A stretch of 64,000 bases of DNA. It comes from Brotaphodocola faecis (lineage in GTDB: Bacteria > Bacillota > Clostridia > Lachnospirales > Lachnospiraceae). Positions 8,473 to 16,874 of the stretch are shown here, one piece after another; position 1 is the stretch's first letter; the number at the start of each line of letters is the position of its first letter. The translations under genes were made by a program, and so were the position numbers. Location of the stretch: NCBI RefSeq assembly GCF_040096075.1, contig NZ_JBBMFJ010000010.1, positions 31,366 through 95,365 on the forward strand, in the 5' to 3' direction. The notes beneath the pieces are model-generated. The model was not told where the DNA came from. It did no database searches and saw only the letters and a list, made by a program, of their open reading frames with translations.

Positions 8473-8877
8473 ATGGGCCGCAAACCGAAAAAAATCTTAG
8501 ACGCATCTATTTCTCCATCCAAGCTTCCGCTCCGCCCCTCCGTGCGCTTCCGCCTGGCCAAGAGCGACACCTTCTTCGGCCCCGGCGTTGCGGAATTTCT
8601 CACGCTGGTAGACCAGACCGGTTCCATGCAGACCGCCTGCAGGGAGATGGAAATGTCCTACAGCAAAGGCTGGAAGATCATCAAAAAAGCTGAGGAATAT
8701 CTGGGCTGCTCCCTGATCGAATCCCGGTCCGGCGGCGCGTCCGGCGGCTCTTCCCATTTGACGGAGGAAGCAAGAGATCTGCTCACCCGGTATCTGGATA
8801 TGGAAAAAGAGCTGAAAGCAGAAGCTGCCCAGCTCTTTGAAAAATATTTTGGTGATTATCCAAATAAGTCATTGTGA
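8473..8877 (+). CDS. ModE-like HTH molybdenum regulator (DNA-binding domain only)
   Basis: A 134-residue protein consisting of the ModE N-terminal winged helix: GSMQTACREMEMSYSKGWKI is the recognition region, and the wing has the typical Gly/Ser-rich loop SRSGGASGGSSHLTEEA. ModE of enterobacteria also has two molybdate-binding MopI domains; this protein ends before them, so molybdate sensing must occur differently or be absent. I start at 8473 because AAGGAC lies eight bases upstream, while the earlier Met codons have none. It faces the end of modC with 24 bases between them. A role as regulator of the adjacent mod/moa operon is inferred from family and position. Confidence 0.85.
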   Translation: MGRKPKKILDASISPSKLPLRPSVRFRLAKSDTFFGPGVAEFLTLVDQTGSMQTACREMEMSYSKGWKIIKKAEEYLGCSLIESRSGGASGGSSHLTEEARDLLTRYLDMEKELKAEAAQLFEKYFGDYPNKSL

Positions 8878-8901
8878 TTCCTGCACATGGTCAGAGTCAC
8901 A

Positions 8902-10002
8902 TCAGCCCTTCAGAAGCAGGATTGCTTCCGGGGCTACTCTTAAGTATTTCGGAATGAGGCCGTCCGCACTGTGGGTGTGGATGGTCTTTCCTATCTTCCA
9001 CCACAAACCATTCTGCAAAGTAATGTACCACTCAAACGGCATCTCGGAAACTTTCGGATTCTCCACCGGGATCCGGTTCATCCCTTCCGGCTCTGCCACC
9101 GGCTCAAAATCATGGGCACGGATTCCAATGGAAGTCACATCCTCTGTCACAGTTTTGTCTGTAACCAGTTCCAGATTGTCCCAGTCTAAGGCGCGCACCC
9201 GGTGCTCATCCAGCTTTTCGATACGGGAAATATTCTTGCAGCCTGTCAGCCGCGCGGCCTCCACACTGCCCGGATCGTTGAAGATATCCTTTGTTTTCCC
9301 TGCCGCGATGACATGGCCTTTGCTGAATAAAAGCAGGTTATCGCACAGCTGGTAGGCCTCATCCCGATCATGGGTTACCATGACAGAAGCGCCCTGATAC
9401 TCCGAAAGCACGCTGGCCAGTTCCAGGCGCAGACGCTCTCTTAAGTGGGTATCCATGGCGGAAAACGGCTCATCTAAGAGCAGTGCCTCCGGCTCGTAAG
9501 CCAGGATTCTTGCCAGGGCCACCCTCTGCTGCTGTCCGCCGGAAAGCTGTGCCGGATAGCGTTTTTCCAGACCGCTTAAACGGAACCGCTCCATCATCTC
9601 CAAAACCCGCTGTTTCTGCTGCGCTTCCCCGTAGCGTTTTCCCGCCTTTAATCCCGTGAGGATATTCTCCTCCACAGTCATGTTCGGAAACAACGCATAG
9701 TTCTGAAAGAGATAGCCAACCCGGCGCTTCTGCGGCTTTAAGTTTACCTTCCGGCTGCTGTTAAAAAGTTCCCGTCCATCCAGGATGATAGAGCCGCTGT
9801 CCGGCTCCACAATACCGGCGATGGATTTTAAGGTCATGCTCTTGCCACAGCCGGATGGACCGAGAATGCCAAGGCAGCTGCTCCCGGAACCAGCGGACGC
9901 GTCACTGGCGCGTCCTCGACATGCCGGGCAGGTGAACTGAACCTGAAGCTCAAATTCACGCAGTTTTTTTCGGATATCTGCTGATAAAAATTGTTCGTTC
10001 AT
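8902..10002 (-). CDS. modC: Molybdate ABC transporter ATP-binding protein
   Basis: A 366-residue ATPase. Walker A is GPSGCGKSMTLK, the signature LSGGQQQRVALARIL, Walker B EALLLDEPFSAMD, and the switch histidine VMVTHD. The C-terminal region resembles the regulatory domain of ModC. It powers molybdate (or tungstate) uptake with ModB in the membrane. The start at 10002 has AAAAGGAGAAG. Just before Walker A there is an unusual insert of roughly 16-18 residues rich in Ser, Gly, Ala and containing CPAC. It is encoded by a strong hairpin (GGACGCG-N7-CGCGTCC). It keeps the frame, so the ATPase core is complete. Confidence 0.95.
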   Translation of the reverse strand: MNEQFLSADIRKKLREFELQVQFTCPACRGRASDASAGSGSSCLGILGPSGCGKSMTLKSIAGIVEPDSGSIILDGRELFNSSRKVNLKPQKRRVGYLFQNYALFPNMTVEENILTGLKAGKRYGEAQQKQRVLEMMERFRLSGLEKRYPAQLSGGQQQRVALARILAYEPEALLLDEPFSAMDTHLRERLRLELASVLSEYQGASVMVTHDRDEAYQLCDNLLLFSKGHVIAAGKTKDIFNDPGSVEAARLTGCKNISRIEKLDEHRVRALDWDNLELVTDKTVTEDVTSIGIRAHDFEPVAEPEGMNRIPVENPKVSEMPFEWYITLQNGLWWKIGKTIHTHSADGLIPKYLRVAPEAILLLKG

Positions 10003-10085
10003 ATTCTTCTCCTTTTCGCAACCGCTTTTTCGCCGAACTACCATGCCCATACACACGGACATATCCATCCGGCATCTGCTTCCGA

Positions 10086-10766
10086 TTAGCGGAACTGACC
10101 GCGTTTTTTCGATTCCCGCAGCGCAGCCCGGTTCATCAGGATCACGGAAAGGAAGGCAATGACAACGATGATGGCGACATAGTGATATGCCGCATCCATG
10201 TTTCCGGCTGCCACCTCAGAGTACACTGCCATAGGCAGAGTTCTGGTCTTGCCTGCGATGTTGCCTGCGATCATGGCGGTTGCGCCAAACTCACCCAGGC
10301 CTCTCGCAAACGCCAGAACGCCGCCGCTGACGATACCCGGCATGGCATTAGCAATCAGAACCTTATGGAAGATGCTCCATTCACTCATGCCAAGGGTACG
10401 GGCCGCAGCCATGAGGTTCGGATCCACCTGTTCAAACGCACCTCTGGCAGAACGGTACATAAGCGGAAAAGACATGAGCACCGCAGCCAGCACCGTAGCC
10501 GTCCAGGAAAAGGCAATCTTTACACCGAAATACTGTAAAAAGAAGATGCCGATGGGCCGTTTCACACCAAACAGATATAAGAGGAAAAAGCCCGCCACCG
10601 TAGGTGGCAGCACCAGCGGCAGGGTCAGCACGCCATCCAGGATGATCTTCATCCGTTCATTTTTCATGCCAACGACCCACCATGCTGCCAGGATCCCGAG
10701 GAAAAAGGTAATTACGATGGAGACGCTGGCGGTCTTCATGGAAATCAGGATTGGTGACCAGTCCAT
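10086..10766 (-). CDS. modB: Molybdate ABC transporter permease
   Basis: A 226-residue inner-membrane permease with five to six hydrophobic segments. The EAA loop for contact with ModC reads ARTLGMSEWSIFHKVLIANA near residue 120, and LPLVLPPTVAGFFLL is typical of ModB/CysT permeases. Two in-frame ATG codons are possible; I use 10766 because the AAAGGAG site is eight bases from it but only two from the codon at 10772. It lies between modA and modC with short gaps, forming a modABC unit. Confidence 0.95.
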   Translation of the reverse strand: MDWSPILISMKTASVSIVITFFLGILAAWWVVGMKNERMKIILDGVLTLPLVLPPTVAGFFLLYLFGVKRPIGIFFLQYFGVKIAFSWTATVLAAVLMSFPLMYRSARGAFEQVDPNLMAAARTLGMSEWSIFHKVLIANAMPGIVSGGVLAFARGLGEFGATAMIAGNIAGKTRTLPMAVYSEVAAGNMDAAYHYVAIIVVIAFLSVILMNRAALRESKKRGQFR

Positions 10767-10849
10767 CTTCATTTCTCCTTTCTGTACTGCCCCCTGCGCG
10801 TTTCAACCAATGCACATGCCGCGCAGATTTTTGCAGTACGATCCACGTT

Positions 10850-11728
10850 TTACTCTGCTGCTACGAAACCGTAGGACTCAAATACCTTGATTGCGTCCGG
10901 AGTCTGTAAGAAATCAACGAATGCCTTTGCTGCATCCTCGTGAGTGGTTGCTTTTACAACTGCTACCGGGTAGATTACTTTCTTCTCCAGGCTGCCTTCC
11001 GGTGCCTCTGCAACTACAGTAACCTGGTCAGGCATACTTGCTGCGTCGGTTGCGTAAACAATACCTGCGTCAGCACTTGCTGCCGCAACCTGGTTTAATA
11101 CCTCAGTTACGTTGGTACCAAAGCTTACTTTGTCCTGAATGCTGTCCCATACGTTTAAGTTGGTCAGAGCTTCTTTTGCGTACTGGCCAGCCGGTACGCT
11201 CTCCGGATCCCCCATAGCGATGGATGCTGCGTCTCCGATCTTCTCGAAGGAATCAATCTGGCTGTCGCTTCCAGCCGGAACGATCAGAACAATCTTGTTC
11301 TCTAACAGGTTAACGATGGTATCGGAAGCGATCATGCCTTCCTCATCCAGAGCCTTCATCTGCTTGGTTGCTGCGGACATGAATACGTCTGCCTCAAGGC
11401 CTTCCTCAATCTGGGTCTGCAGTTTTCCTGAGCTGTCGTAGGTTCCCTCCACGGTTACGCCCGGGTACTGCTCCTCAAACATCGGGATCAGCTCTTCCTC
11501 GTATGCGTTCTTTAGGCTTGCTGCTGCCGCAACCAGAATGCTCTGCTCGCCAAGATCAGCCTTTGCCTCATCTTTCACGTCAGCTTCGGTCTCTGCTGTG
11601 GTTGTCTCCTCTGCGGTGGTCTCTGCCTCGGTTGCTGCTGCGGTAGTCTCCTGCGGCTTGGAGGAACATCCTGTCATCATGCCTGCAGCCATCATAGCTG
11701 CCATTACAACTGTAAACTGTTTCTTCAT
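10850..11728 (-). CDS. modA: Molybdate-binding lipoprotein
   Basis: A 292-residue secreted lipoprotein. The signal peptide ends in the lipobox MTGC (Cys21), followed by a Thr/Glu/Ala-rich linker to about residue 55. Then comes the ModA periplasmic-type binding fold (ILVAAAASLKNAYEEELIP, the oxyanion-binding start, and TYDSSGKLQTQIEEG). It captures molybdate or tungstate outside the membrane and passes it to ModB. It follows the MOSC-MogA gene by 48 bases, tying uptake to cofactor synthesis in one operon. Confidence 0.95.
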   Translation of the reverse strand: MKKQFTVVMAAMMAAGMMTGCSSKPQETTAAATEAETTAEETTTAETEADVKDEAKADLGEQSILVAAAASLKNAYEEELIPMFEEQYPGVTVEGTYDSSGKLQTQIEEGLEADVFMSAATKQMKALDEEGMIASDTIVNLLENKIVLIVPAGSDSQIDSFEKIGDAASIAMGDPESVPAGQYAKEALTNLNVWDSIQDKVSFGTNVTEVLNQVAAASADAGIVYATDAASMPDQVTVVAEAPEGSLEKKVIYPVAVVKATTHEDAAKAFVDFLQTPDAIKVFESYGFVAAE

Positions 11729-11776
11729 TGTTTTTCTCTCCCTTTTTTTAATTTTAATCTTTCTGAACCACCAAAT

Positions 11777-12727
11777 TTACTTTCTCGCGCACTCCGATGC
11801 GGTGCCGCGTAATATCTTCAAACCATGATCCAGCGCCCCCAGGATAAAGCCCAGGCTTTCTTTTACCGCCTTCGGACTTCCCGGCAGATTGACAATCAAT
11901 GTTTTCTTTCGAATGACCGATACACCACGGCTTAACATGGCCCGGTCCGTGATCTGCATGGACTTCATGCGGATGTACTCCGCGATTCCCGGCGCGTTCC
12001 GGTCTGCCACGGCCAGCGTTGCCTCCGGTGTCTGGTCCCGCATGGAAAAGCCTGTGCCGCCGCTGGTCACCACCAGGTCCACCTGGCGGCTGTCCGCCAG
12101 ACGAATGAGATGATGCTTTAACACCTCCGGCTCATCCGGAATCACGAAGCGCTCCACCACATCGTATCCAGCTTCTTTTAACATCTCCTCAGCAGCCGGG
12201 CCACTCAAATCCTCCCGCTCACCTCTAGAGCCTTTATCACTTAAGACGATAACCGCCGCCGTGAACGGGCGGTTCTCATCCGGTGCTTCCACCCGCATGA
12301 CATCGCCCGGGCGGATCATGCCTTCCTTTACTACTTCAGCAAACACACCTTCCCGCGGCATGATGCACTCGCCCACGCGATGGTAAATTGCGCAGTGGCT
12401 GTGGCATTCCTTGCCGATCTGGGTCATGCGAAGCTCCACCGTTCCGGCATACAGTCTGGTTCCCACCGGCAGCGCACGGAAATCAATCCCGTCCACCACC
12501 AGATTCTCACCGAACGCACCATCGCCCACATTAGCGCCCCGCTTGTTAAATTCTTCTACCTTATTATAGGAAAGAAGACTCACCTGCCGATGCCACGTTC
12601 CCGCGTGGGCATCGCCCTCAATCCCGAAATTCGGAATGAAATGGCCCTCCGAGATCGTATGCTTTTCCGTTCCCCGGGCCGGGCTGATGCAGATGGCCTT
12701 TACCACTCCTGTCTCGTTAAAATTCAT
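11777..12727 (-). CDS. MOSC domain - MogA/MoaB fusion protein
   Basis: A 316-residue two-domain protein. Residues 1 to about 150 form a MOSC domain (ISPARGTEKH, GIEGDAHAGTWHRQVSLL, and GKECHSHCAIYHRVGECIMP with the reactive cysteine region). Residues about 157-316 form a MogA/MoaB molybdopterin adenylyltransferase domain (AVIVLSDKGSRGEREDLSGP and LVVTSGGTGFSMRDQTPEA). The second domain adenylates molybdopterin before metal insertion; the MOSC domain probably handles sulfur or cofactor transfer. This fusion is known in clostridia. The start at 12727 has GGAGGGTGAG in front; the longer frame to 12793 overlaps moaA and is unlikely. Confidence 0.92.
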   Translation of the reverse strand: MNFNETGVVKAICISPARGTEKHTISEGHFIPNFGIEGDAHAGTWHRQVSLLSYNKVEEFNKRGANVGDGAFGENLVVDGIDFRALPVGTRLYAGTVELRMTQIGKECHSHCAIYHRVGECIMPREGVFAEVVKEGMIRPGDVMRVEAPDENRPFTAAVIVLSDKGSRGEREDLSGPAAEEMLKEAGYDVVERFVIPDEPEVLKHHLIRLADSRQVDLVVTSGGTGFSMRDQTPEATLAVADRNAPGIAEYIRMKSMQITDRAMLSRGVSVIRKKTLIVNLPGSPKAVKESLGFILGALDHGLKILRGTASECARK

Positions 12728-12732
12728 GTTAC

Positions 12733-13767
12733 TCACCCTCCAATTGCGCTCATACCGTGCGCTTCCGTAATCTGATCCGGCTGCTCGAAGCAATGCTCCG
12801 CCGGCTTTCCATATATGGCACGGGCCATGGCATCGAGAAGTTCTTTGTTCTCTGTACCTGAGACCCCAGACTGTACCGTTCTGGTCCGGCTGCCTTTCGC
12901 ACAGCCGCTGACCGACTCCTGCTGTACGCGTTCACCACGTAAAATTTTCCTCAGATCTGTTCCGTCTTCATAGCACAGGCAGGTCTTCAAAAATCCGGTG
13001 GATGTTAACCGAATCCGGTTGCAGGAGCCGCAGAACTTTCCGTGCATGGCACTGATGAGACCGATGCTCCCCTGGTATCCCGGAATCTGATAATAGACCG
13101 CCGGTCCTGCTCCGTGCACCTTTTCATCGGCCTGAAGCTGCGGAAACTCCCTGCGGATTTCTTCCAGCAGTTCCTCGTTGCTGCGTCCCTCAGACCGCCG
13201 CCCTGCTCCAATGGGCATCAGCTCAATGAAGCGTACATCCACCGGCTTGTCCTTTGCCAGTGAGATCAGGCATTTCCAGTCAGTATCCGGCATGGAGACT
13301 GCGTTAACCTTCACTTTCAAGCCAGCTGCCAGGGCTGCGTCGATGGCCAGCAGCACCTCCGGCAGAAGATTCTGTCCGGTGATGGCCGCAAATTTTTCTG
13401 CGTCCAGCGTATCCAGGCTAATGTTGATCTCATCCAGGCCCGCTTCCACCAGCTGCGGCAGGATGGCCCGCACCAGAGTTCCGTTGGTGGTCATGGCCAT
13501 CTTCTCAATACCGGGAATTTCTTTTAACATCCGGATCAGCTGCGGACAGCCCTTTCTGGCTAACGGCTCCCCACCGGTCAGGCGGATTTTGGTGATGCCG
13601 AGCTTTGCCCCGCACTCCGCAATCTGCCGGATCTCCTCAAAGCTTAAAATATCTTTATGTTCCACGCACTCGATACCGTTTGGCATGCAGTATTTGCAGC
13701 GCAGATTGCACCGGTCTGTCACCGAAATACGCAGATATTTGATTTCTCTTCCCTGGGCATCTTTCAC
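12733..13767 (-). CDS. moaA: GTP 3',8-cyclase (molybdopterin synthesis, radical SAM)
   Basis: A 344-residue radical SAM enzyme that starts molybdopterin synthesis from GTP. The SAM cluster motif is CNLRCKYC at residues about 19-26, GGEPL follows, and the C-terminal second cluster is in FCGSCNRIRLT with a further cysteine in KTCLCYEDG. Between ILRGE and ENKELLDAMARAIY there is an extra segment of about 25 residues with CAKGSRTRTVQ, which I do not expect in the family. Its DNA can form a hairpin (GGTC-AG-CGGCTG / CAGCCG-GACC). Start overlaps the moaC stop by four bases. The C-terminus ends in GG as in active MoaA. Confidence 0.93.
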   Translation of the reverse strand: MKDAQGREIKYLRISVTDRCNLRCKYCMPNGIECVEHKDILSFEEIRQIAECGAKLGITKIRLTGGEPLARKGCPQLIRMLKEIPGIEKMAMTTNGTLVRAILPQLVEAGLDEINISLDTLDAEKFAAITGQNLLPEVLLAIDAALAAGLKVKVNAVSMPDTDWKCLISLAKDKPVDVRFIELMPIGAGRRSEGRSNEELLEEIRREFPQLQADEKVHGAGPAVYYQIPGYQGSIGLISAMHGKFCGSCNRIRLTSTGFLKTCLCYEDGTDLRKILRGERVQQESVSGCAKGSRTRTVQSGVSGTENKELLDAMARAIYGKPAEHCFEQPDQITEAHGMSAIGG

Positions 13768-14261
13768 GCCTGCTCACCGCCCTGTTCGCGCGGATTGATA
13801 AAATAACCGCTCTTGCCTCCGGTCTTCTCTGCCAGATGGATGTCGCCGATCTCCATGGCCTTATCCACGGCCTTGCACATATCGTAAATAGTCAGCAGCG
13901 TGACCGACACTCCGGTCAGCGCTTCCATCTCCACACCGGTCTTGCCGGTGGTCTTGGCGGTGCAGACTGCCTCAATCTCGCAGGTTTCCGGATGCAGGGT
14001 AAAGTCCACATTCAGTTTGGTCAGATTTAAAATGTGGCACAGCGGAATGAGTTCCGAAGTGCGCTTTGCCCCCATAATTCCGGCAATCCGTGCTACGCCC
14101 AGCACATCGCCTTTCGCCATGGTGCCTTTCTGGATTTTCTCAAAACACTCCCCGCTCACGCGGATGCGGCCCCTGGCTACCGCCTCACGGACCGTCTCGC
14201 CCTTAGCAGTCACATCCACCATGCGGGCGTTGCCCTGTTCATCAAAATGAGTAAATTCCAT
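13764..14261 (-). CDS. moaC: Cyclic pyranopterin monophosphate synthase
   Basis: A 165-residue MoaC that forms cyclic pyranopterin monophosphate from the MoaA product. Family motifs are clear: MVDVTAKGETVREAVARG at residues about 15-32, ELIPLCHILNLTK, and TGVEMEALTGVSVTLLTIYD with the conserved MEALT, then GDIHLAEKTGGKSGYF at the end. Starting at 14261 gives the usual MEFTHFDEQG N-terminus. It is tightly packed: its end overlaps moaA by four bases, and its start is one base from the end of the upstream gene. Confidence 0.96.
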   Translation of the reverse strand: MEFTHFDEQGNARMVDVTAKGETVREAVARGRIRVSGECFEKIQKGTMAKGDVLGVARIAGIMGAKRTSELIPLCHILNLTKLNVDFTLHPETCEIEAVCTAKTTGKTGVEMEALTGVSVTLLTIYDMCKAVDKAMEIGDIHLAEKTGGKSGYFINPREQGGEQA

Positions 14262-14262
14262 A

Positions 14263-15321
14263 TCAATATCCCTTTCCAAAACCGCAATTCGGGAAAGTAC
14301 AGGTCGGACAGTTTAAGCACAGGCCGCCCATACCGAGAGCTGCCAGCTCATCAGCAGTCACCTCATCATCCGCCATAACGCGCGGCAGCACCAGATCGAA
14401 GATGGTGCGCTTTGCGTACATCACGCAGCCCGGAAGTCCCATAATAACGGTTCTGCGGTTCTTGCCCTGCGCCATGCGGTCGTAGTAAGCCAATAAGAAC
14501 ATGGCACCCGGAAGCACCGGAGCTCCGTAAGAAACAATGCGGGCACCGGTATTTTTGATAGCCAGCGGAGTCTTGTCATCCGGATCCACACTCATGCCGC
14601 CGGTACAGATCACGATATCTGCTCCTTTTTCGATCATGTTGAGGATGCTGGCAGTTACCTTTTTATCATCATCATCCCAGGTAACGTGATCAATGACCTC
14701 GGTATCAAACTCGGACAGCTTGTCCACGATAACCGGAGTAAAGGTATCCTGAATGCGTCCATGGAACACCTCATTGCCGGTGGTCACAATGCCGACGTTC
14801 TTATGATGGAATGGCTTTAACTCCAGAATCGGCTTTCCGCCGGTCAGTTCCATGGTCTGTGCCTTCACCGTTTTCATCTTCTCTTCCTCAATGACCAGCG
14901 GAATGATGCGGGTACCTGCCAGCTTGTCCCCTTTCTTCACGGCGAAATTGCCGTGGCGGGTGGCGATCATCATCTGACCAAAGGCATTGACCCCTTTTAA
15001 TGCCTTCGTGTCAATTTTCAAGAGACCGTCGCAGGCTGCGGTCAGCTCAATCTTGCCCTCCTTCGGCTGGGAACGCTCCATATGATCGCCCTTGCAGATT
15101 TCACAGAGCACTTCGGCTGCCTCATCCTCGTGGAGCATGCCCTCTTCCTTCTCCCAGACGTAGAGAGTATCCTTTCCCACGCTTAACAGCACCGGAATAT
15201 CTTCCTTTGTGACAATGTGACCTTTGCGGAACACTGCGTCCTTGGTCACGCCACGGATAATCTGTGTAATGTCGTGACAGAGGACTGCGCCCTCCGCATC
15301 GACGGTTTTAATCAGTTTCAT
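14263..15321 (-). CDS. Molybdopterin-binding domain protein (MoeA/MogA-like) with C-terminal Cys motif
   Basis: A 352-residue protein. The central part (residues about 165-310) is a molybdopterin-binding (MoCF) domain with VGIVTTGNEVFHGRI and ADIVICTGGMSVDPDDKTP. The N-terminal part resembles the MoeA fold remnant common in clostridial proteins of this type. The last 25 residues hold a four-cysteine motif, C-x2-C-x2-C-x4-C within CLNCPTCTFPNC, suggestive of a metal or Fe-S site. It probably handles metal insertion or late maturation of the molybdenum cofactor. It is the first gene after an internal promoter and leads the moaC-moaA-mog-modABC run. Confidence 0.85.
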   Translation of the reverse strand: MKLIKTVDAEGAVLCHDITQIIRGVTKDAVFRKGHIVTKEDIPVLLSVGKDTLYVWEKEEGMLHEDEAAEVLCEICKGDHMERSQPKEGKIELTAACDGLLKIDTKALKGVNAFGQMMIATRHGNFAVKKGDKLAGTRIIPLVIEEEKMKTVKAQTMELTGGKPILELKPFHHKNVGIVTTGNEVFHGRIQDTFTPVIVDKLSEFDTEVIDHVTWDDDDKKVTASILNMIEKGADIVICTGGMSVDPDDKTPLAIKNTGARIVSYGAPVLPGAMFLLAYYDRMAQGKNRRTVIMGLPGCVMYAKRTIFDLVLPRVMADDEVTADELAALGMGGLCLNCPTCTFPNCGFGKGY

Positions 15322-15385
15322 TGTTTGCTGCCTCCCAATTTTTGTGTGAATATTCTGTTTTTGTAACTGTTCCGTTTGATGCTGA

Positions 15386-15409
15386 CGTTATTTTTTTGTA
15401 AAAATAACG
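15386..15409 (-). promoter_or_regulatory. Second hairpin in the leader of the molybdenum operon
   Basis: Perfect 10-base stem CGTTATTTTT / AAAAATAACG with a 4-base loop in the 5' untranslated region. It is A/T-rich, lies after the GC-rich leader hairpin, and has no T-run of its own. Confidence 0.5.
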
Positions 15410-15419
15410 GTAGATTTTT

Positions 15420-15452
15420 AAAACCGCCCTGCCTTCCGGCAGACCGGCTTTT
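15420..15452 (-). promoter_or_regulatory. GC-rich leader hairpin of the molybdenum operon
   Basis: Starting a few bases after the predicted transcription start, the RNA folds as AAAA-G-CCG...CTGCC, loop GGAA, GGCAG...CGG-TTTT. The stem ends in UUUU, so it could act as an early terminator (attenuator) or a 5' stabiliser. It does not match the known moco riboswitch well enough for me to call it one. Confidence 0.5.
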
Positions 15453-15463
15453 CAGATTATTCT

Positions 15464-15492
15464 ATTGTAATCCATTTTTCTGAGAAATGCAA
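15464..15492 (-). promoter_or_regulatory. Promoter of the molybdopterin/mod operon
   Basis: Minus strand -35 TTGCAT (15487-15492), 17-base spacer, -10 TACAAT (15464-15469). It gives a leader of about 135 bases before the start codon at 15321. Confidence 0.75.
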
Positions 15493-15537
15493 TCCATTCT
15501 CTGCATTTTTGATAGGTTTTCTAACATTTTTTTAGGT

Positions 15538-16593
15538 TTATCCCTGTTCAATCAGCACCTGCATGATGCCGCCGCAGACCATGCCTTCTTCCTCTGCCAC
15601 TTTTCCGGTCATGTCCACGTGACGGATCTGGTATGCGCCGCCCCGGATCACTTCCCGGGCGTGCTGCATGAGGTTGGCCTCCGCGCAGCCGCCGCCGATC
15701 GTTCCCTGGATCATGCCGGTCTCATAGACGATCATCTTGGCTCCGGCCTTTCGCGGCGTGGAGCCTTTTGTGGTTAAAATGGTAATGATGGCCTTCTTCT
15801 GATCTGCAAATTTTTCCTCCGGCTCTGCCAGATCATGGATCACTTCCATATCAATATCGGACTGGGAGACCCGTCTGGTTCCCTCTGCCGGTTTGCGTTT
15901 CACCTGAATAGCTTCTGCCAGAATGGCCACCGCGATCTCCTCCGGAGTTACTGCGCCGATATCCAGTCCCACTGGTGTATGGATCCAGTCCAGCCACTCA
16001 CGGCTGATGCCTTCTTCCTCCAGCGTATCCTTCAGTTCCCGGACGCGCTTTCTGGAACCGATCATGCCAAGGTATGCCGTCTCCGGCTGCTTCGCCAGCG
16101 CCCGCAGGCAGACACCGTCGTGACGGTGTCCTCTGGTTAAAAGCACCACGAAATCAGAGGAATTGACGTGAAGCTTTTCGATCGCGGAATCAAAATCCAT
16201 ACAGAGCACCTGTTTTGCGGTTGGGAAACGCAGCTGGTTGGCAAAGGACGGCCGGTCATCGGTCACGGTTACCGCAAAACCGGTCCGGGCCGCAAACTCC
16301 GCCAGTGCCAGGGACACATGGCCGCCGCCAAAGATCAGCATGCGGTTTTCCTTGCAAAACGGCTCCGCAATCCATTTTTCCGTATGCTCATCCGCTCCAA
16401 AACCGGAAATGCAGACCTTCTTTTCAAAGGCCGCCTGCTGGGCCAGTGCCTCTGCTGCCTCCGGCTCCGCGCCTGGAACGTATATATGCTTTTCCAGCGT
16501 TCCGTCTTCCTTTAATTTTGTCAGCAGCAGCTTCTGGTTTTCCGACTGCAGGCCGGAAAGAAGCTCCCCATATACATTTTCAATCCCCATCAT
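15538..16593 (-). CDS. XdhC-family molybdenum enzyme maturation protein
   Basis: A 351-residue protein. The order is Rossmann-type XdhC_C domain first (LIFGGGHVSLALAEFAART near residue 87, LLTRGHRHDGVCLRAL, LGMIGSRKR), then the XdhC/CoxI domain (TKGSTPRKAGAKMIV and GTIGGGCAEANLM near residue 300). XdhC proteins bind molybdenum cofactor, support sulfuration and insert it into xanthine dehydrogenase-type enzymes. It lies upstream of the moa/mod genes on the same strand but is followed by a separate promoter. No xanthine dehydrogenase gene is in the window. The start has AAGGAGAAGG; MM or M are both possible. Confidence 0.92.
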   Translation of the reverse strand: MMGIENVYGELLSGLQSENQKLLLTKLKEDGTLEKHIYVPGAEPEAAEALAQQAAFEKKVCISGFGADEHTEKWIAEPFCKENRMLIFGGGHVSLALAEFAARTGFAVTVTDDRPSFANQLRFPTAKQVLCMDFDSAIEKLHVNSSDFVVLLTRGHRHDGVCLRALAKQPETAYLGMIGSRKRVRELKDTLEEEGISREWLDWIHTPVGLDIGAVTPEEIAVAILAEAIQVKRKPAEGTRRVSQSDIDMEVIHDLAEPEEKFADQKKAIITILTTKGSTPRKAGAKMIVYETGMIQGTIGGGCAEANLMQHAREVIRGGAYQIRHVDMTGKVAEEEGMVCGGIMQVLIEQG

Positions 16594-16874
16594 TCACCTT
16601 CTCCTTTTTACAGTACATTTTTATAGCTTGCCTGACTTATTTTCTGATTATCATTATATTTTATCAATTTTTTCGTGTTCTGTAAACGTCATATGACTTA
16701 ATTATCACAGGATTATCACAGGAAATCATGTACCCGGCCGATTTCTCACAGAATCTAATGTAGGAAACAGAAAAATGTGCTATGATGATGCCATGCGACC
16801 TGAATTCTGATCAGATATTTTTCATGGACAGGATTCATTGATCCAATCCATATCATGGGAGGATTTCATTTCAT

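Noticed and set aside
15363..15372. GTAACTGTTC as a further copy of the 27-bp repeat
   Set aside because: Only ten bases match and the second arm is missing.
15386..15452. Leader of the molybdenum operon as a moco riboswitch
   Set aside because: The hairpins do not show the multi-stem conserved core that I know for that class; kept only as an uncharacterised leader.
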